Shown here: piece by piece, positions 28,861 to 42,900 of the stretch
Numbering within the stretch: the first letter of the stretch is position 1
How the letters are laid out: every line of letters begins with the position of its first letter
Translations under genes and position numbers: made by a program
Notes under the pieces: model-generated
Database searches by the model: none
Seen by the model: the letters and a program-made list of their open reading frames with translations, nothing else
Told to the model about the DNA's origin: nothing
Source of the DNA: Acanthochlamys bracteata
Lineage: Eukaryota > Streptophyta > Magnoliopsida > Pandanales > Velloziaceae
DNA: 64,000 nucleotides
Direction of reading: 5' to 3'
Assembly (NCBI GenBank): GCA_019914995.1
Contig: CM034127.1
Location: forward strand, 7,874,001-7,938,000

Positions 28861-31096
28861 CAATTCGCTGTCAATAGCTGTTGATTAAGATGTGGAAAAG
28901 AAAAGGTTTTAATTAATTACTTGATTAATTAATTTTAGTGAACACTCAATCTAATTAATCATAGATGACTTTAATATCAAGCGTTCAATTCTGTAATTGG
29001 CAGAACCGAACAGGTCAGTCCAGATTGATCTAAAAATTATCGATATAGAATCTAAATAGGATCGATTTGGAAATAACTTGCCTATGCAGTTTCATCGGTC
29101 CACTTAGATGGATACGAATTGATCCATCATTTCAGTCAAATGGATCAACTCTGAAAGATTAAAAATAAATTAACGGCTTCTATCTTAGCAAGTTCATCGG
29201 ACGGGTTGTGTTTGATCAGTAATGTTTCTCATCGGATTCCACATGACAGCACTCATGCCAAAGTGTTATAGAATACAGAACAATAAGGGCCTGAAAGCTA
29301 GGTGAAGTAATGGCTTTGTCTGATCTAGAAAACGAGCTGATGAAGCCTTTGCTGAAGCTTGGCTTTCTAGTGCTATCAATGTTCAAGGTGATGGCTTGAG
29401 TTCGATCAAACCGTTGACGTCAATTTTTAGTATTACGTGAGTTGAGTTTTTCACGAAACTAATAGCAAACTTTACAATCCTTATTCATAAACACCCGTTT
29501 TATTAAACTCAAATCTTACTTTACACCCCCAATATTCATTCGTTATCCATGCTTCTCCCGATGCTATCTCTCCATATCTCATTCTCATTTTCTTCTTTCC
29601 TTCTCATTATTCAACTGTTAGATAAAAATTACATTCTCTAAAAATTTGGATCTTTCTAACAGTGGAGGCGCCATATTCTAAGATGTAATAGTACTATGCA
29701 ACAAGCAGTCTTGTTGTTGGTTATTCTCTCTATTCAAGCCTTCCCATTTTGGTCAACAAGTTCACCATCAACAGATTCAATTACTTTGGTCTTCTCGACG
29801 ATCTGCAATGGTTCACCTCCATTCGTCAGAGTTCACGTTCTCGGAAAACTAGGGTTACTTCACTATCATTCGTTCGTTTTCTTAACCATAATAAAACTTT
29901 CACCCACCGCTGTTGTTTTCTTTGTCGCAATCTTCACCAACACTAATCTTCTATATCACACTATATTGATACATTTACTGTCTTCGTTGTTAACGCTGTC
30001 GTTTGTTGTTGTGTCAGATATTATTTTAGGAGATAACCTACCCACTATATATTGACTCTATGGGCGATCCATTGACCCGCAAAGTCAATCCACCACCCGT
30101 CGATCTGGACAGAATTTCGGGTCAACGTCTAATCCCGTTTTGCCAATGACGTTCAATTCAACCGGTGTTCTATTGCTTGTGTTTGTGGGTTTGTCTCAAG
30201 ATGAGATGATATGTCTATCTTAGATAGTTAGATTTGATTCAGATGCTTTTGGGTGTGATTTAACAAGGACAGATGTAAAAAATAAAAAGAGTGCATCATA
30301 AAAAACTATATCCCTATGAGAATTTATGAAGAGTAACGTAGTTAAACAATATTTATATCTCTCATTTTATTATTCTAATATTGTTTTAAAAAAAATAACC
30401 ATTTCTTATAAAGATTAATCAAAATATTTTTAATTCAATTAGAAAATTCTTGTCAAACTCTCAAAATCTATAATATGCACATTAATTTATCATAAATATT
30501 ATTGTTTTTTTAAATTTTAGTTGGTTAGGATAATGATCTCTAATATAAAATTTTGGACTCAAATTTAACCAAAAAAATTTATTTTTAATATTCTTATATT
30601 TAGTTTAAGCCATTGTAGAGTGGTAGTATTGTCCGTAAAGTAAATTTTAAAATTGAAAATATTATTTATTTTTAAAAATATTTAGAAGTTACAATAAATT
30701 GATAAACTAAAGCTCAAATCTAAATCTCTTATATAAGATATCATTATCCAGACCATTTGGACAATAATAGATGTTTTAAAAGTTTCACAACGGTTATAAA
30801 AATACGGTTACAGCAGATGAAGATAGAGTTCGGAATAAGTTTGTTACTGGAATTATGATAGTTTAGTCAATTTTAGTTAAAAAGGGTAAAGAAAACTTAT
30901 TTTGAAAAGAATGCTATAAAAACAAAAGGCTAAAGTGACAAAGTTACTTAGGTAAAAAAAAATCCCATTTTTAGTTATAGGGAAGTAGGAAAAGTGCTAA
31001 AAGTCAACTTTCTTTGAAGTGATCAGCTTGAATTTTTGCTCGTGTCTTCGCTAAGGCACAATTGCTTAAATAAGATGATGCTTGTGGTTGGATTTG

Positions 31097-31356
31097 GGGG
31101 GTGTTTGGCTTTGCTTTCCTCCAACCCAACTTTTCAATTCTTCATTTTACGTTTTTCAATACATATTTTATAAATATATAAAAAATTTATTTAAAAATTT
31201 AGAAAGTGTAGAAAAATTCTACGGAGTGAGATCTTTTTATTGCATATTTTTATTATTTTTTTAGAAGTAAAAAAAATAGAGCTCGTTTTTCAAAAAGGAC
31301 AAAAATACCCTTCATTTCACAAAAGCTCCATTTCATAAGCAATCCCAAACGCCCCC
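31097..31356. mobile_element. hAT-like MITE
   Basis: A 260-bp element with ends GGGGGTGTTTGGCTTTGC and, in reverse complement, GGGGGCGTTTGGGATTGC (15 of 18 identical). The interior shares CAAAAGCTCC near the right end with the copy at 1,211-1,454. The flanks TTGGATTT (left) and TTGGAGTG (right) share five bases and may be an eroded 8-bp target duplication. Confidence 0.7.
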
Positions 31357-32949
31357 TTGGAGTGCTTCTCCATATCTATTTCAATTTTTCGATTTTCAAG
31401 AATATTTCTGCAATATTCTAAAATTTTTTTAAAGATTTGGAAGGTATTGGTGGATTGTACTTCATCTTTATATATGTATAAAATTTATTCCTTTCTAAGA
31501 TAGAAAACAAGCTCATTTTCTCCAAAAAAACTCTTTTTCAAAAAATATATTATTATAAGTAACAAGAAACTAACCTAAAATACTTTTTTGAAAAGCAACT
31601 TTTAGTGGACTTTTGAGAAAACATGTTTATCTTTTTTTAGCTTAAAAAATAATAAAAATTGTATGTAAAAAAGTTGCGTCACATACAATTCCCCTATACT
31701 TTCTAAATTTACAAAAAATATATCTAGAATATTATAAAAGATGTTTTGGAATACAAAAAATTAGAAAGGAGATAATTGAAATGTAATGCCAAACAGGTCT
31801 AAATAGGCTCCTAATAAGAGCCAATTTATTAAAAAAGATAGTAGATAGATAGCTTCATATAAAATTTTGTCATAAATTCAAAAAATATAGATTTTTTCTT
31901 ATAATGAAGGCAAAATTACTTTTTGTTGAAAGCATGGAGGATAGATAGCAAATTAAAAAATATCATAGTTTGTGATAATTTATTTAAAAAATGTATTAGG
32001 AATGAGTTTGATTTGCAAAGTATTCTTACTAACAGTTCATGGAGTTTTAGTAGATAATGACGACCTCTATTTTGGTGGAAAGAAGAAAAAAATATTGAAA
32101 TTGGAAAAATCATTTGATATAGTGGATAAAGATCACAATGAAAATGGTTGAATTTAGAAATTTTTATAAATTAGAGATGCCACCTCTTTTAAAAATTAAG
32201 ACAAAAAGGCACCTTAGGAGGGGAGTTCATATGTTATGTGCGAAAAGTTTTAGGCACCTGGTAAGTTCTTCAAAGAGTTGTATAATTAATTTAGAATTTT
32301 CTAATTTATAATATGATTTAGGCCAACAAGAGACTAATATATTAGAAAAAATATGCACGCATATTTAGGTGTGTAATTTTAGTTACCACTTATTAAATGA
32401 ATTGTAATCTCAAATAATCAACTCATAAAAGGAAATCTTTTTTGGAAAGTAAAGTTTTATAATGTTTGACTCCTCAAAAAATATGTTAAATTGAAAAGAT
32501 TTTGAATATATAATCTTTATTTTTATAATATTTATAACAAAATTGGAAAAGAAACATGTGCTGTTGTTTTCCTATTGTTCAATGTTATCTCTTCTTATAC
32601 TAATCAAAAAGGTAATATTTTGTAAAATGACAAGTTATTAAATATTAAAAATTAGTTATTTGATGATATTATCTCTTTAATTAGTAATAGTATTCATTAA
32701 TTATTAATTTCTTTATATTAGCTTAACTCTAGTTTCATTTCTAAAGTATTTCAAAAATTCATTTCTAATATTAGCTTTTGAAAATTTCACTTCTTTACGT
32801 TAGAAGTGTTAACAAGTTTCCATCATAGAAAATTTTCAAAAGGACTAATATAAAGCCTATAAATAAAATGTAATATTCAATGCTACAAACTTGATTTTAC
32901 CCATTAAACATAGTGGTCAATAATTGTACAAAATGATCAGCAAAGAGCA

Positions 32950-34500
32950 TTAAAGATTAGAAACTTTTCAGTAAGCAGTTCATCGGTAAATTATTATCGC
33001 AGATACTATTACTGACTATAATATAACTATAGTTCATAAATATAAAAGAATTACATACTAAAAATGATACCAAGTATGAGTTGATAAAGATGAGGCATTT
33101 ACGAAATGAATATTTTGTCAGTAATTAAAAGTGGTACTATATATGTATTCTATTAGTAATTAGCATCAATACCGACTAAAATATTAGTCAATAATAATGT
33201 AGCATTATTGACTAATATTTTTGTTAGTAATGATGCAGAAACACCAACTAATATTTTAGGTTAATAGTGTAGTAATTTCACCTAAAATTTTTGTTGGTAA
33301 TTAGAAGAACTTAGGCTTTGGTCGATAAAGGTTAGTAAATTGGAGCAATGTTGACTTATAGTTTGGTTGGTAAATACTAAAATTTTGTCGGTAATGTACG
33401 GCCAACATTCTTTCTATCTCAAAATAATTCGTTAAAGTTAACTATCTAATTCAACATATATACATCAATATTTAAGAAATAATCATTAAAATTTACACAA
33501 TATTCCACATAAACTCATCAAAGTTGTTACAACATTCACCCAAAAATTCACTATAATTATTCGTAATTAGCATTCACCAAATTTATGGTCAAGATTAACA
33601 TACAAGTTAATCAACATTCAAGTTAATAATTCAAGTTAACTAAAAAAAAAAATGAAATCAATTCTTTCTAATTGAAAGATCTCTAGCATCTCATAATGTT
33701 ACAATATAGTGGCTCATCTATCAAACTATTATGTCTTCAAATATCTACATTAGCAAAAAATAATAAAAATGAAGACACCCATAAGGCAAAACACTAGAGA
33801 TGTATATGTAATTAAACACTATCATATATCCAATGGTTAAAATGCAAACTTTCGCCTACCTAACTTCACTTATGATAGTACAAAATACACAACCAATATA
33901 TACTTCTAAAGTCTTATAATTCAATCATTCTCCCTAACCACTAACGTTTATAAGTCAATAGAATAAATATATAATTATTAAAATCACCATATTTTTATAA
34001 TCTCAAACACATCGATATTTCTCAGAAATGATATAAGCAAAAGGATAAACTTATTTTTTAGTACTCCACTAATGTTCTTTAGAATGGCATTCTCGTGAGT
34101 ATTGCCATATTCTCCAAATTTTTATGAATGCGGATTTTTCTAGAAGCGACGCTTGCATTCATCAAATCAAATACGTTACTTTATAATTTGCTCCAGCAAT
34201 AACAGTTTGAAAGTTAGGTGGGTTAGGCCCACATTCTCGACCATGAATATACTCCGAAGCGCTTTCAAGGACCTGAAGACATATCTCCTCGTCATTAATT
34301 GCGCTAGTGTTTTATTGAGACTTGATTTCTATCTCCATCTTCTAATTCTTCATTTCATTCAAAATTACAAATTTATAACCATTTTGATGACGAATGACTT
34401 ACATAGTGATTGTAATTCCTCAAACATCCAACTCATTTTCTTTTTGTGTTTAATATATAGGTCTTCTTATATAGTTCAATATAGTTAACGTTTCACAAAT
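32950..34500 (-). mobile_element. Decayed CACTA (En/Spm)-like element (tentative)
   Basis: 32,980-33,410 carries about nine degenerate copies of a T-GTCGGTAAT / ATTACCGAC-like motif in both orientations, a pattern typical of CACTA subterminal repeats. On the minus strand at about 34,130-34,310 a broken frame reads NDEEICLQVLESAS, then GPNPPN, recalling the C-terminal part of the plant Ptta/En/Spm transposase family. Neither the CACTA termini nor a full transposase were found, so this is a low-confidence call. Confidence 0.35.
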
Positions 34501-37500
34501 TTTATAAAAGAGAAAAATAATAATGTTATAATTTTGTAATATTTAAATAAAGTAATATTAATTGAAGAACAAATATGAAATTTTTATGTTGTGCGGTTGC
34601 AAATGTTTATAATTTATTGTATACTTGTTCTTATTCATAGAAACGGCAAAATTTGCACTATTTGACTTGGTTTACACATAACAAATACCAACTTTATAAC
34701 AAATGACTAGAAAAATGAAAGTAGAAGTAATTAAATATTTATTATTTTTTATTCATGAGAGTTAAGTCATGAAGCCATATCCATTCTTTCTGTCATGTCG
34801 CGAAAATAATGAAGTCTCTATGGGGTTGACTCTACCCTTCTCTTCCTTCATTACCTAATTTCTTATAATATAGATTATACTTATAACCCTAATCCTTATG
34901 ACAATCTTGACACTTTAAGCTAAGCAGTAAATAGTTGCTTGTTGGGGCAAATCAAGATCAAACTTCTCCTACAATAACATGTAATTTATTAACAATATTA
35001 AATATGTTGAATATAAGATACTCACATTTTTATATCTGCAAAAAAATCTCTTTATTTTATATTGTCATCAATCTTATTCTAACCCATTATGTTCTTATTA
35101 AAGCATGTTAATGAACAAGAAACCCTCATCTCCCAAGAACCATTAATAGTGTTCGTCAATTGATCTAAGAATGACATCTGGTATGTCATAATTTTCTTTG
35201 TACCCATTTATATATTTGTCTAAATTATTACATAAATGAAGTACTCTAAAATATTGCGCTTGTACATAAATAAATACTATCAATATATATGTACACGTTC
35301 AAAGCATAATAAAATAATTAGAAACAAGTAGACACAAATAAGTAATTAAGAAAATTAATTAGCAAAACTTTTTACAATTAGTATGAGGTGTTGTCACAAT
35401 ATTATTAGGTTATAAATCATTGATATTTTATGCTGACTATATTAGTAACAACCATCTTTCAAAGTATTAGAATGAAAACTTGTATAATTGCAAACACTTT
35501 CAAAGTATTATAATTATTTGTCTAACTATTTCTAGAGAGAAATAGAATAGTGATTTAAATATATTGGTAGTTTGATGCATGAGAGTTCACGTAATGAAGC
35601 ATCTACTTCTATTTTATGGGGACGTTTAAGAGTGCTTATAAGTGAGATTTTCAAAAATAAAAAAAAATTTGGGAATGTTTCAAAAAATAAATTTTATTTT
35701 TATTACAATAAAAGTAATAATAATAAGTAATAACAAAATCTTACAACGTAAAATTTTTATATATTTTTTATATTAAATAAGTTTTATAAAATATTATCAA
35801 AAAATATGAAATCAAAAAGAGCTTTTGAAAGCTTCTCAAAAGCTCTACCAAATATGACCTATATCTTTTTTAGCAAAAAACAAGATGCAGTAAGCTTGTG
35901 AAAAGCTTTTAGCAAATAAACTGATTAAGATTAGAGATGAACTTTGACATTTGAATAAGAAAGATATTACTCTGGAGACTATGGGGTTGATTTTATAAAA
36001 AAAAATACAACGACTGCAACATCATTCATCATCTGGAAGTTTTAAGACTTCATTGAGAGCATTTCGATCGTAACACTTTAAAAATAATGATCATGCATCT
36101 AGCGAACAATCTCTTATTAAAAATCAATTTAAGTTTTACCAGCTTTATGTTATTTGTACTATATACTTTGAAGAGAAAATTTTTTATAAATAAATCACCT
36201 AAAATCTCTCTGGTATCAACTTATGTACATAAACTTAAAACATATTTGGTATCAATTTATGTACATAATCTAAGTAAATGCTTTCATTCTCTCATCTTAT
36301 AAAAATGACTTTGCAAACTTCCTCTTGCATATAAGCTGCATATAGAAAAAAAAATATAAAGTGTTAAATACAAAATTAGTGCGATGAAACACTTCATCGA
36401 TATAAAAAGACAATCAAGCTTATAAAAAACCCAAGATTGTGGAACTACTGTTCCATTCAACTTAGGTAAGCTAAATCAAACAAAGAGTGTGAAATGTTGA
36501 AATACTTTATTTGATGCAACAAGAAAAACTAAATTAAGAGGCAAGTTAAGCTTATAAGAACCCCAAGATGGTTAAGCTACTCATTTTTTGAAGGGCATAG
36601 GGGGTTATGGCAAGACCAAGACATATTCATTCACCTCGAAAACTAGTGAATACATGCAATTTTTCTGCAATGCAAACCTTCTGCACTATGATGAAACCAT
36701 CGTTCGTGTTTACATATAAGCAAATCATAGCATACACATATAATCGAAACATGCAAGATTACATATCAAAAGTTATAGTAACTAACTGTGCCATATGGTA
36801 TATCATGTTATAAGTATATTGCCTACAGAAAATATAGCTACTCCATATGCAATTGGAACTCTACTATTAACTTAAACACAGTACAAACACGCAATAACTA
36901 CAGACTTAAACATTTATATTTATATTGCGTAAAAAAATACTCATGAACAACCAAACACAAGTCTTAAGTCCTCTGGACATATATTCTAGATAGATATGTA
37001 TATTTTTCAAACTTAACTATAACCAATTTCTACATCCAAATAAAAGGGTAGTTTATAGTTTGCATTACAATTGCACAATTTTAGCCCAACAATTAAATAG
37101 TTGTGCAGCTCATGACTTGAGGTCAATCAACATAACACATTTCAAGGAACTAAATAAAATCAAAGAAAAAACCTAGCAATTCTTACGATAAAATTTGTCT
37201 AACACTACTAAAATATGAAAAAATTTTATCTAATTTTAAAATAACTAGTAAAATAAAATTTAGACCCTAACTTAAATCTGTTTGCGACTTACGGTTGGCT
37301 CAATTCTCACTATATCCAAAACTTTACTTTGTCCTAATCTTAAGTGTACATTTTGAAAGGGCTTATAAAATTAAAATTTTTTAAAATAGACGATATTTTA
37401 AAAATATTTTTCATATAAAATATTATAGAAATTTTATTAAAAACGTCAAAAATTTAAAGTTAGAATTAGAAGTATTGAAAGTAAAAGCGAAACGTTCACT

Positions 37501-37539
37501 TAGCAAAATATGAAATGAAAAGTCGGCTCAATTTCTCAC

Positions 37540-39997
37540 TATACACATTTACTTTTTCTTCTTTTCTTTTCTGTTCTTCACCCGCAGTCGCGCCTCCTCC
37601 CTCGCAGCCGCGCGTTCCCCTCCTTCTCCCCACGGTCGGCGATCTCCTAGCTTTGTTGATCTCCTTCCTTCCTACACCTTCTCCTAGTTCAATTTCACCG
37701 GATTGTTGCCGTCGATCCGGATTTCTTCTTCTTCGCCGCCGCGGGCGTATCGTCGATCGTGTTGCTCACCGCCGCTGTCGCCCAAGCGAGTACGCAATCG
37801 CCTCCGTGAGTTGCCTTCGGTTCTGTTCATCGCTTCTACTTACTTCTTCGCAGCCTGTTTTCCCTTAACGATTAACTTCTGGCCGGCTCCCTGTTTCACC
37901 GGAAACCGGCGAACTGTTGGGCCACATTCCACAGGTAAGTTGAAATACTTGTTTCATACCTTTGCAGTTGCTGTTGAACCATCTATTAACCCCTTCCATC
38001 ATAGGTGTTCCCTCGATGGGAGACCGAAAAGTTCGTGGTTAAGGTACAAAGCTGGTTTAGAATTCAATCGTCAAATTTCTGTGATAAGCCTTCTAAACCC
38101 GCTAGCCCTAGCATTAGATAAGTTTATGAATGTTAATTGATGGTTGAGAACGAGATTGCAAATGAATGGATGAAATGAACTTGGGTTCCGGATGCGCCTC
38201 AACGGCGATAAGTGAACTATGGATTGGTTATGTATTAATATTGTTGGTATGGATGTCGTGATTGAAATTGATTTCTGTTCATTGTGAGTGCAAAATAGTT
38301 GTATTCGTATCTGTATAGGAATACAAATGGAGTTTAGACCGAGTGGTATGGCTTGGAGCTAGCTCGTGTTGCGTGATTGCGTAGACCTCAAGGTGGGGGT
38401 TGCTTGTGTATTTTTCTTCTTCACTTCACCTCTAATTTTTCAAGACTGAGTAACATGTGTTGGAAACTCCAGCATACCTTGCCATTATGAATGCATAATA
38501 TGATCTTCTCCCTTCGTGCTATATAACGTGTAGGTTGCTATAGCATGTTTACTTAAGAGTTATGGTAATTGACTACTATAGCATGCTAGTAATGAGTAGG
38601 TTGCTATGCTTGTTTAGATATTCAATTTATTCATTACAACAGGTTTAGCACCCTGTAACACCTAATAACATGATGTACTAAGTATACCTTAATAATTCTT
38701 CTGTAATGCTTGTATATATATAAATAGATATGGCATTTAAAGTAGTTTCCTTATATGATTTATGATGAATGCCGTCATAGTTTTAAGTCTAATATATTTC
38801 ACTATGTATGTATACTGGCCTGTACCGAGGCATGCGAAGACTGTCAAGGGATGAGTTTAAGATCTCAGTGGGTGTGGGGCAGAGCCTTCCTATAACCATA
38901 GACTTATTTAGGGCCTATGAGCTTGAGGATGAGTCCATAAACCATCTGGATCCATCACCCGGATGGGTAGTAGCCTCGGTGGGGTGCAGAAGCTTGGATA
39001 TCGAATGCTGGTGGAGGTATATTTGTTGAGGATTTGGTCTCATTTGTACTATACTGTCCTACCTCTCTAAATATATTATATATGTACATATATATACATG
39101 TGTAAAATACAAAAATACGTGCTTAGCATGTATGTGCGTAAGGTAATCCTTGATATCATCTTATAACACCGTCGTCTAGTGTATGGATTTTATCCTATAT
39201 TGGTTATCTTTATGTCGACTCACTCCATATAAGGATTGAGAACTTGTATAAATAATTACATTATATAAGAATTTAAGTATTGTGTATGGGACTGATTATC
39301 TTTATGCCTCAACGCATCTCATTCTTACTGTATCTGCTCCACTAAGAACTTGCTCGGTATGGAACAATTAGGACTTTGTGAGACTGACTGTATTCTATCG
39401 TTATATCTGTTGCATATAGAGAGATAGCAACAAATGGCTAGGTAATGGATTAGTGACCTTAAGTGGAGCATTTTACAACTTTGACCTCATTAAGGCTATG
39501 CTATTTCCTTTCTTCTTTGACCCCCCCCTAAGATTAGTGAGAGTTTAGTGGAGTCATTGTCATAGATCAAATTGACCTGTCAGGTGTATATTCCGCGTTT
39601 ATCATTTCTTTAATTGTAGTTGGCTTTATAACTTTGAGAGATATATACTTTAATGCTACTTCTATTGTAATTGAAGTTGCATTAATTTAATTCTAGAGCT
39701 GTATTAGGTGTGGTTGTCCACCGATAGTATGTAGTTGTTGTATTTTGTCTTGTTAGGAAGTTTGAGTTTGTTATTCTTTCTTTTGGTATTTATTTTGGTT
39801 AGTATGTCAAAGTTATATAATTGTACAGGTTCACTACTTGAGTTCATAAAGGAGACTTTGCTGAGATTTTTGGAATTTTGTTAGGAGTTTGAGTTTTGAG
39901 TTGAATATTCATCTACGCTTACTGGGCGCTAATCTTGTGCCTTATCTGATCTTGATTTAGTTCTGTGCCCATCATAGTTCGGGTTGGGTCATGACAA
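37540..39997 (+). mobile_element. LTR-like sequence upstream of the peptidyl-tRNA hydrolase start (tentative)
   Basis: 37,540-37,930 is a GC- and pyrimidine-rich island (CGCCGCCGCGGGCG at about 37,733) ending in a consensus donor CACAG|GTAAGTTG at 37,935. 38,800-39,020 is again of higher GC. The segment ends GGGTTGGGTCATGACA at 39,996, and GGGTC-TGACA is a common 3' end of plant Ty3/gypsy LTRs, whose 5' ends read TGTCA-GACCC. No matching left end was found. The alternative is that the 37.5-37.9 kb island is simply the non-coding first exon of the hydrolase, spliced to an acceptor near 39,977 (CCCATCATAG). Both could be true. The open frames 37,515-38,140 and 38,808-39,029 resemble no protein I know. 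Confidence 0.35.
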
Positions 39998-39998
39998 G

Positions 39999-42900
39999 AT
40001 GTCATTCCAGTACGCTAAGGGCTTCCTTTGCCGCCATTTTTCTACTGCTGCTTCCACACCTTGGTTGTTCGTGGGCCTTGGTAATCCTGGAGACAAGTAT
40101 CGTTTGACGCGCCACAATGTATTTAATTTCCATTTCCTGACTTTATAACTCAACTACTTCAAAATGTTATATAAGCAACATGCAATACAAATTTTACAGA
40201 ATTTTGTCTCATTTCTTTCAGGTGGGAGTTGATATGATCGACATGTTTGCTCGGTCACAGGGCATATCCATGGATAGAGTTCAATGCAAAGCCCTGTTTG
40301 GTGAAGGTGAGTCAGTTGACAGATTAATCAACAATTGCATACGTTCTTATCAAGTCTGGCATTTTTGGAACTGCTTTTTGTTTGTGTTTGTGTAGGGGTT
40401 GTTGCTGGAAATCCTGTTCTCCTTGCAAAGCCGCAAACTTATATGAATCTCAGCGGTGAATCGGTGAGAATCCCCTACTTTTTCATCTATAAATTAAGTA
40501 TTTTTATCCATGATTATGAAATGCTCTGTAAATCCATACAGTTGTACCAATCATATAGAATATTATACAAGCATTTGCTACTGTATCTTCTTTCAAACTG
40601 CATCTGCATTCTTGAACATAAAAGTGCATGGGATAAGGTTTTTGTGTGGGCTGTCACGAATTGTTTTCTGTTCAAACTTTCAGATTCTCTCTACATCTAT
40701 CTGTCTCACTTATCTATCCTCATTATCTCTACCCAATTTTGAAAAAAGAAGCAGCAAAGAATAGCATGCAATAATAAAATAAAAGTCTTATTACAAGTTC
40801 CAAGGTTAGAAATGCATGCAATGGGAAGAAGAAATGCTGCATATTTCATTCAGCTGGCCGTCTGGAGGTTATTGGAAATTTCGTTGTTTATTTCTTGTCA
40901 CTATGTTGTTAACTCCATATTTTTGCCAAGAAGTGGTCGAAATGAGGTCCAAATGATAAAAAAATTTGGTTGAAATTGGTCGCAATTCAAGGCAAGCATA
41001 ACACTACAGTAAGCTCGTATCATTGACGTTGTGGATCAGAACATAGAAAAGATGCCATCTATTTAGTTATTCAGCAGATTTTTCATGCTTATTTTTTTAA
41101 AACAATGGTTTATAAGATAAGAGTGGAGATGAAATATTGTTTTAGTTAAATGTATAAATTTTTTTCCCAAAAGAAAGATCCACTTCCTTTTTGGAGGAGA
41201 TGTTAGGGAAACGGAGAAAAAGCGGGAGCACCAAAAACTTAAAAACGAAGCAAGATAGCTTCTAATATAGTAGTTAATCAAGAGATCTACTAAACACAAT
41301 GTATTTAGTGCTTAAACTCTCTAGATCTAATTAAAATAGTCATAAGTATCAAGAACAGTAAGCACAACAATAGAACGAATGAAGACAAGATTTAATGGTT
41401 TGGCTTAAAAGAAACTTACGTCCATGGAAGAGGAGAGAAGAATTTGACTATTATTGTGAAGATTACAAAAATGGAGTTAAAGCCAAATTCTTGTAAAAGC
41501 TCTAAAGAGAAGATGAAAAACTCTGTTGAAAAGAGATGAAAAATAACCAAGCACGCACCAACCAACCACACTTCTCCCAAGAAAGACCCTTAAAAAAGGT
41601 TTGAAATAAATAAAATAGAGAAAAGAGGGTCAAAACAACAAAAACAGTAAATTTTTACAATTGGTTTATAATTCTCTGTTTTGGTCGTGGACAAGTTAAA
41701 CTCTTATTTTGGTCAAAAAGTGGTAGAAAATAAGGTCGCACATGTCAAAAACTAGTTCAAATGGGTCAAAATTGAAGGCAAAATATAATAGGAGAGAATA
41801 GAAAAAATTTGAGAGATGAGAAGGTAAAGTGGAGTTCTTCTCTCACAGAAAGAATGAGAGTGAAGCTGAAGAATTGGAAAGGATTGATAATAACAACAAC
41901 TTCTCCTTACTTCCGTTCCACGACCATCTTATATAATGTTTATTGAAATTTCTTTTCTAATTTTCTAACGATGTTTTCAGCAACTGTTCCTACACATTTT
42001 ATTGCGAAATTCAGTTATGAATCTCCTCCTAAATATTTTATGAGACTAAATAGTTTTAACACATTACAATTATTTACGACCATACTAATCACTTTACTAT
42101 AATGTTTTTTCCTTTTATTTCAAATTTTTTTCTAATTCTAAGATATTCTTAGTAGCTGTTCCTACACCTTTTATTGCTAAATTTGATTATGAATCTTCTC
42201 CTAAAATATCACATAAAATCTATATAATTTTAAAACATTAGCACCATTTACGACCATACTAATACACTTTAGGACCACCCGAAGATCACCTTACTATAAT
42301 GTTTCTTTGATATTTTCTTTTTCAACTTATTTTTTTTTCTAAATTTCTAGCGATATTCTCAATAACGTTTCTAAACTTTTTATTGCAAAATTTCGTTATA
42401 CATTTTCCTTCTGAAATATATCATAAATTACATAATTGTTAACGCATTACAATCACTTATGACCATAGTAAGACCCCTTATGAACCACCTCACCATCACT
42501 TACCTACCATATTGTTTCACATTTTTTTTTGTAATTTTTTAATTGATATTCTCAGTAAGTTTTGCAATACTATTTTTTATTTCGAAATTTAATACGAATC
42601 TTCTACTAAAATATCATATAAAATCTATGTACTTTTAATGTATTACGACCATATTAACTCATTTTACGACTAATTTACAACTATCTTACTATATTATTAT
42701 TTGATTTATTTCTTGCTTTTAAGTTTTTTTTCTAATTCTTTAACGATATTCTCAGCAAATTTTCCTACACTTTTATTGCAAAATTTAGTTATGAATCTTT
42801 TCCTAAAATATCTTATAAAATCTCTATAATTGTAACATATTACAATAACTTATGACCATACTAACACACTTTATAACAACCATTTTTACGACCATCTTAC

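Larger units (their letters stand above)
28861..37500. other. Long intergenic region, repeats only
   Basis: Divergent region between the importin and peptidyl-tRNA hydrolase genes. It holds a MITE at 31,097-31,356, a probable CACTA-like relic at about 32,950-34,500 and another AT-rich possible MITE at about 35,620-35,930 (ends GGGGACGTTTAAGAGTGCTT and AAAAGCTTTTAGCAAATAAAC). The remainder (28,900-31,090, 31,400-32,900 and 34,500-37,500) is AT-rich with only short frames, and I recognise nothing in it. Confidence 0.6.

Noticed and set aside
34153-34488. A 111-codon plus-strand frame
   Set aside because: Opposite strand to the transposase-like scrap and of hydrophobic AT-rich composition without domain features.
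37515-38140. Proline/serine/arginine-rich frames of 117 and 145 codons
   Set aside because: Low-complexity translation of a pyrimidine-rich island; two overlapping frames are equally open, which fits non-coding UTR or LTR sequence.
38808-39029. A 73-codon frame in the LTR-like region
   Set aside because: It reads smoothly but resembles no known protein; the sequence fits an LTR or UTR better.
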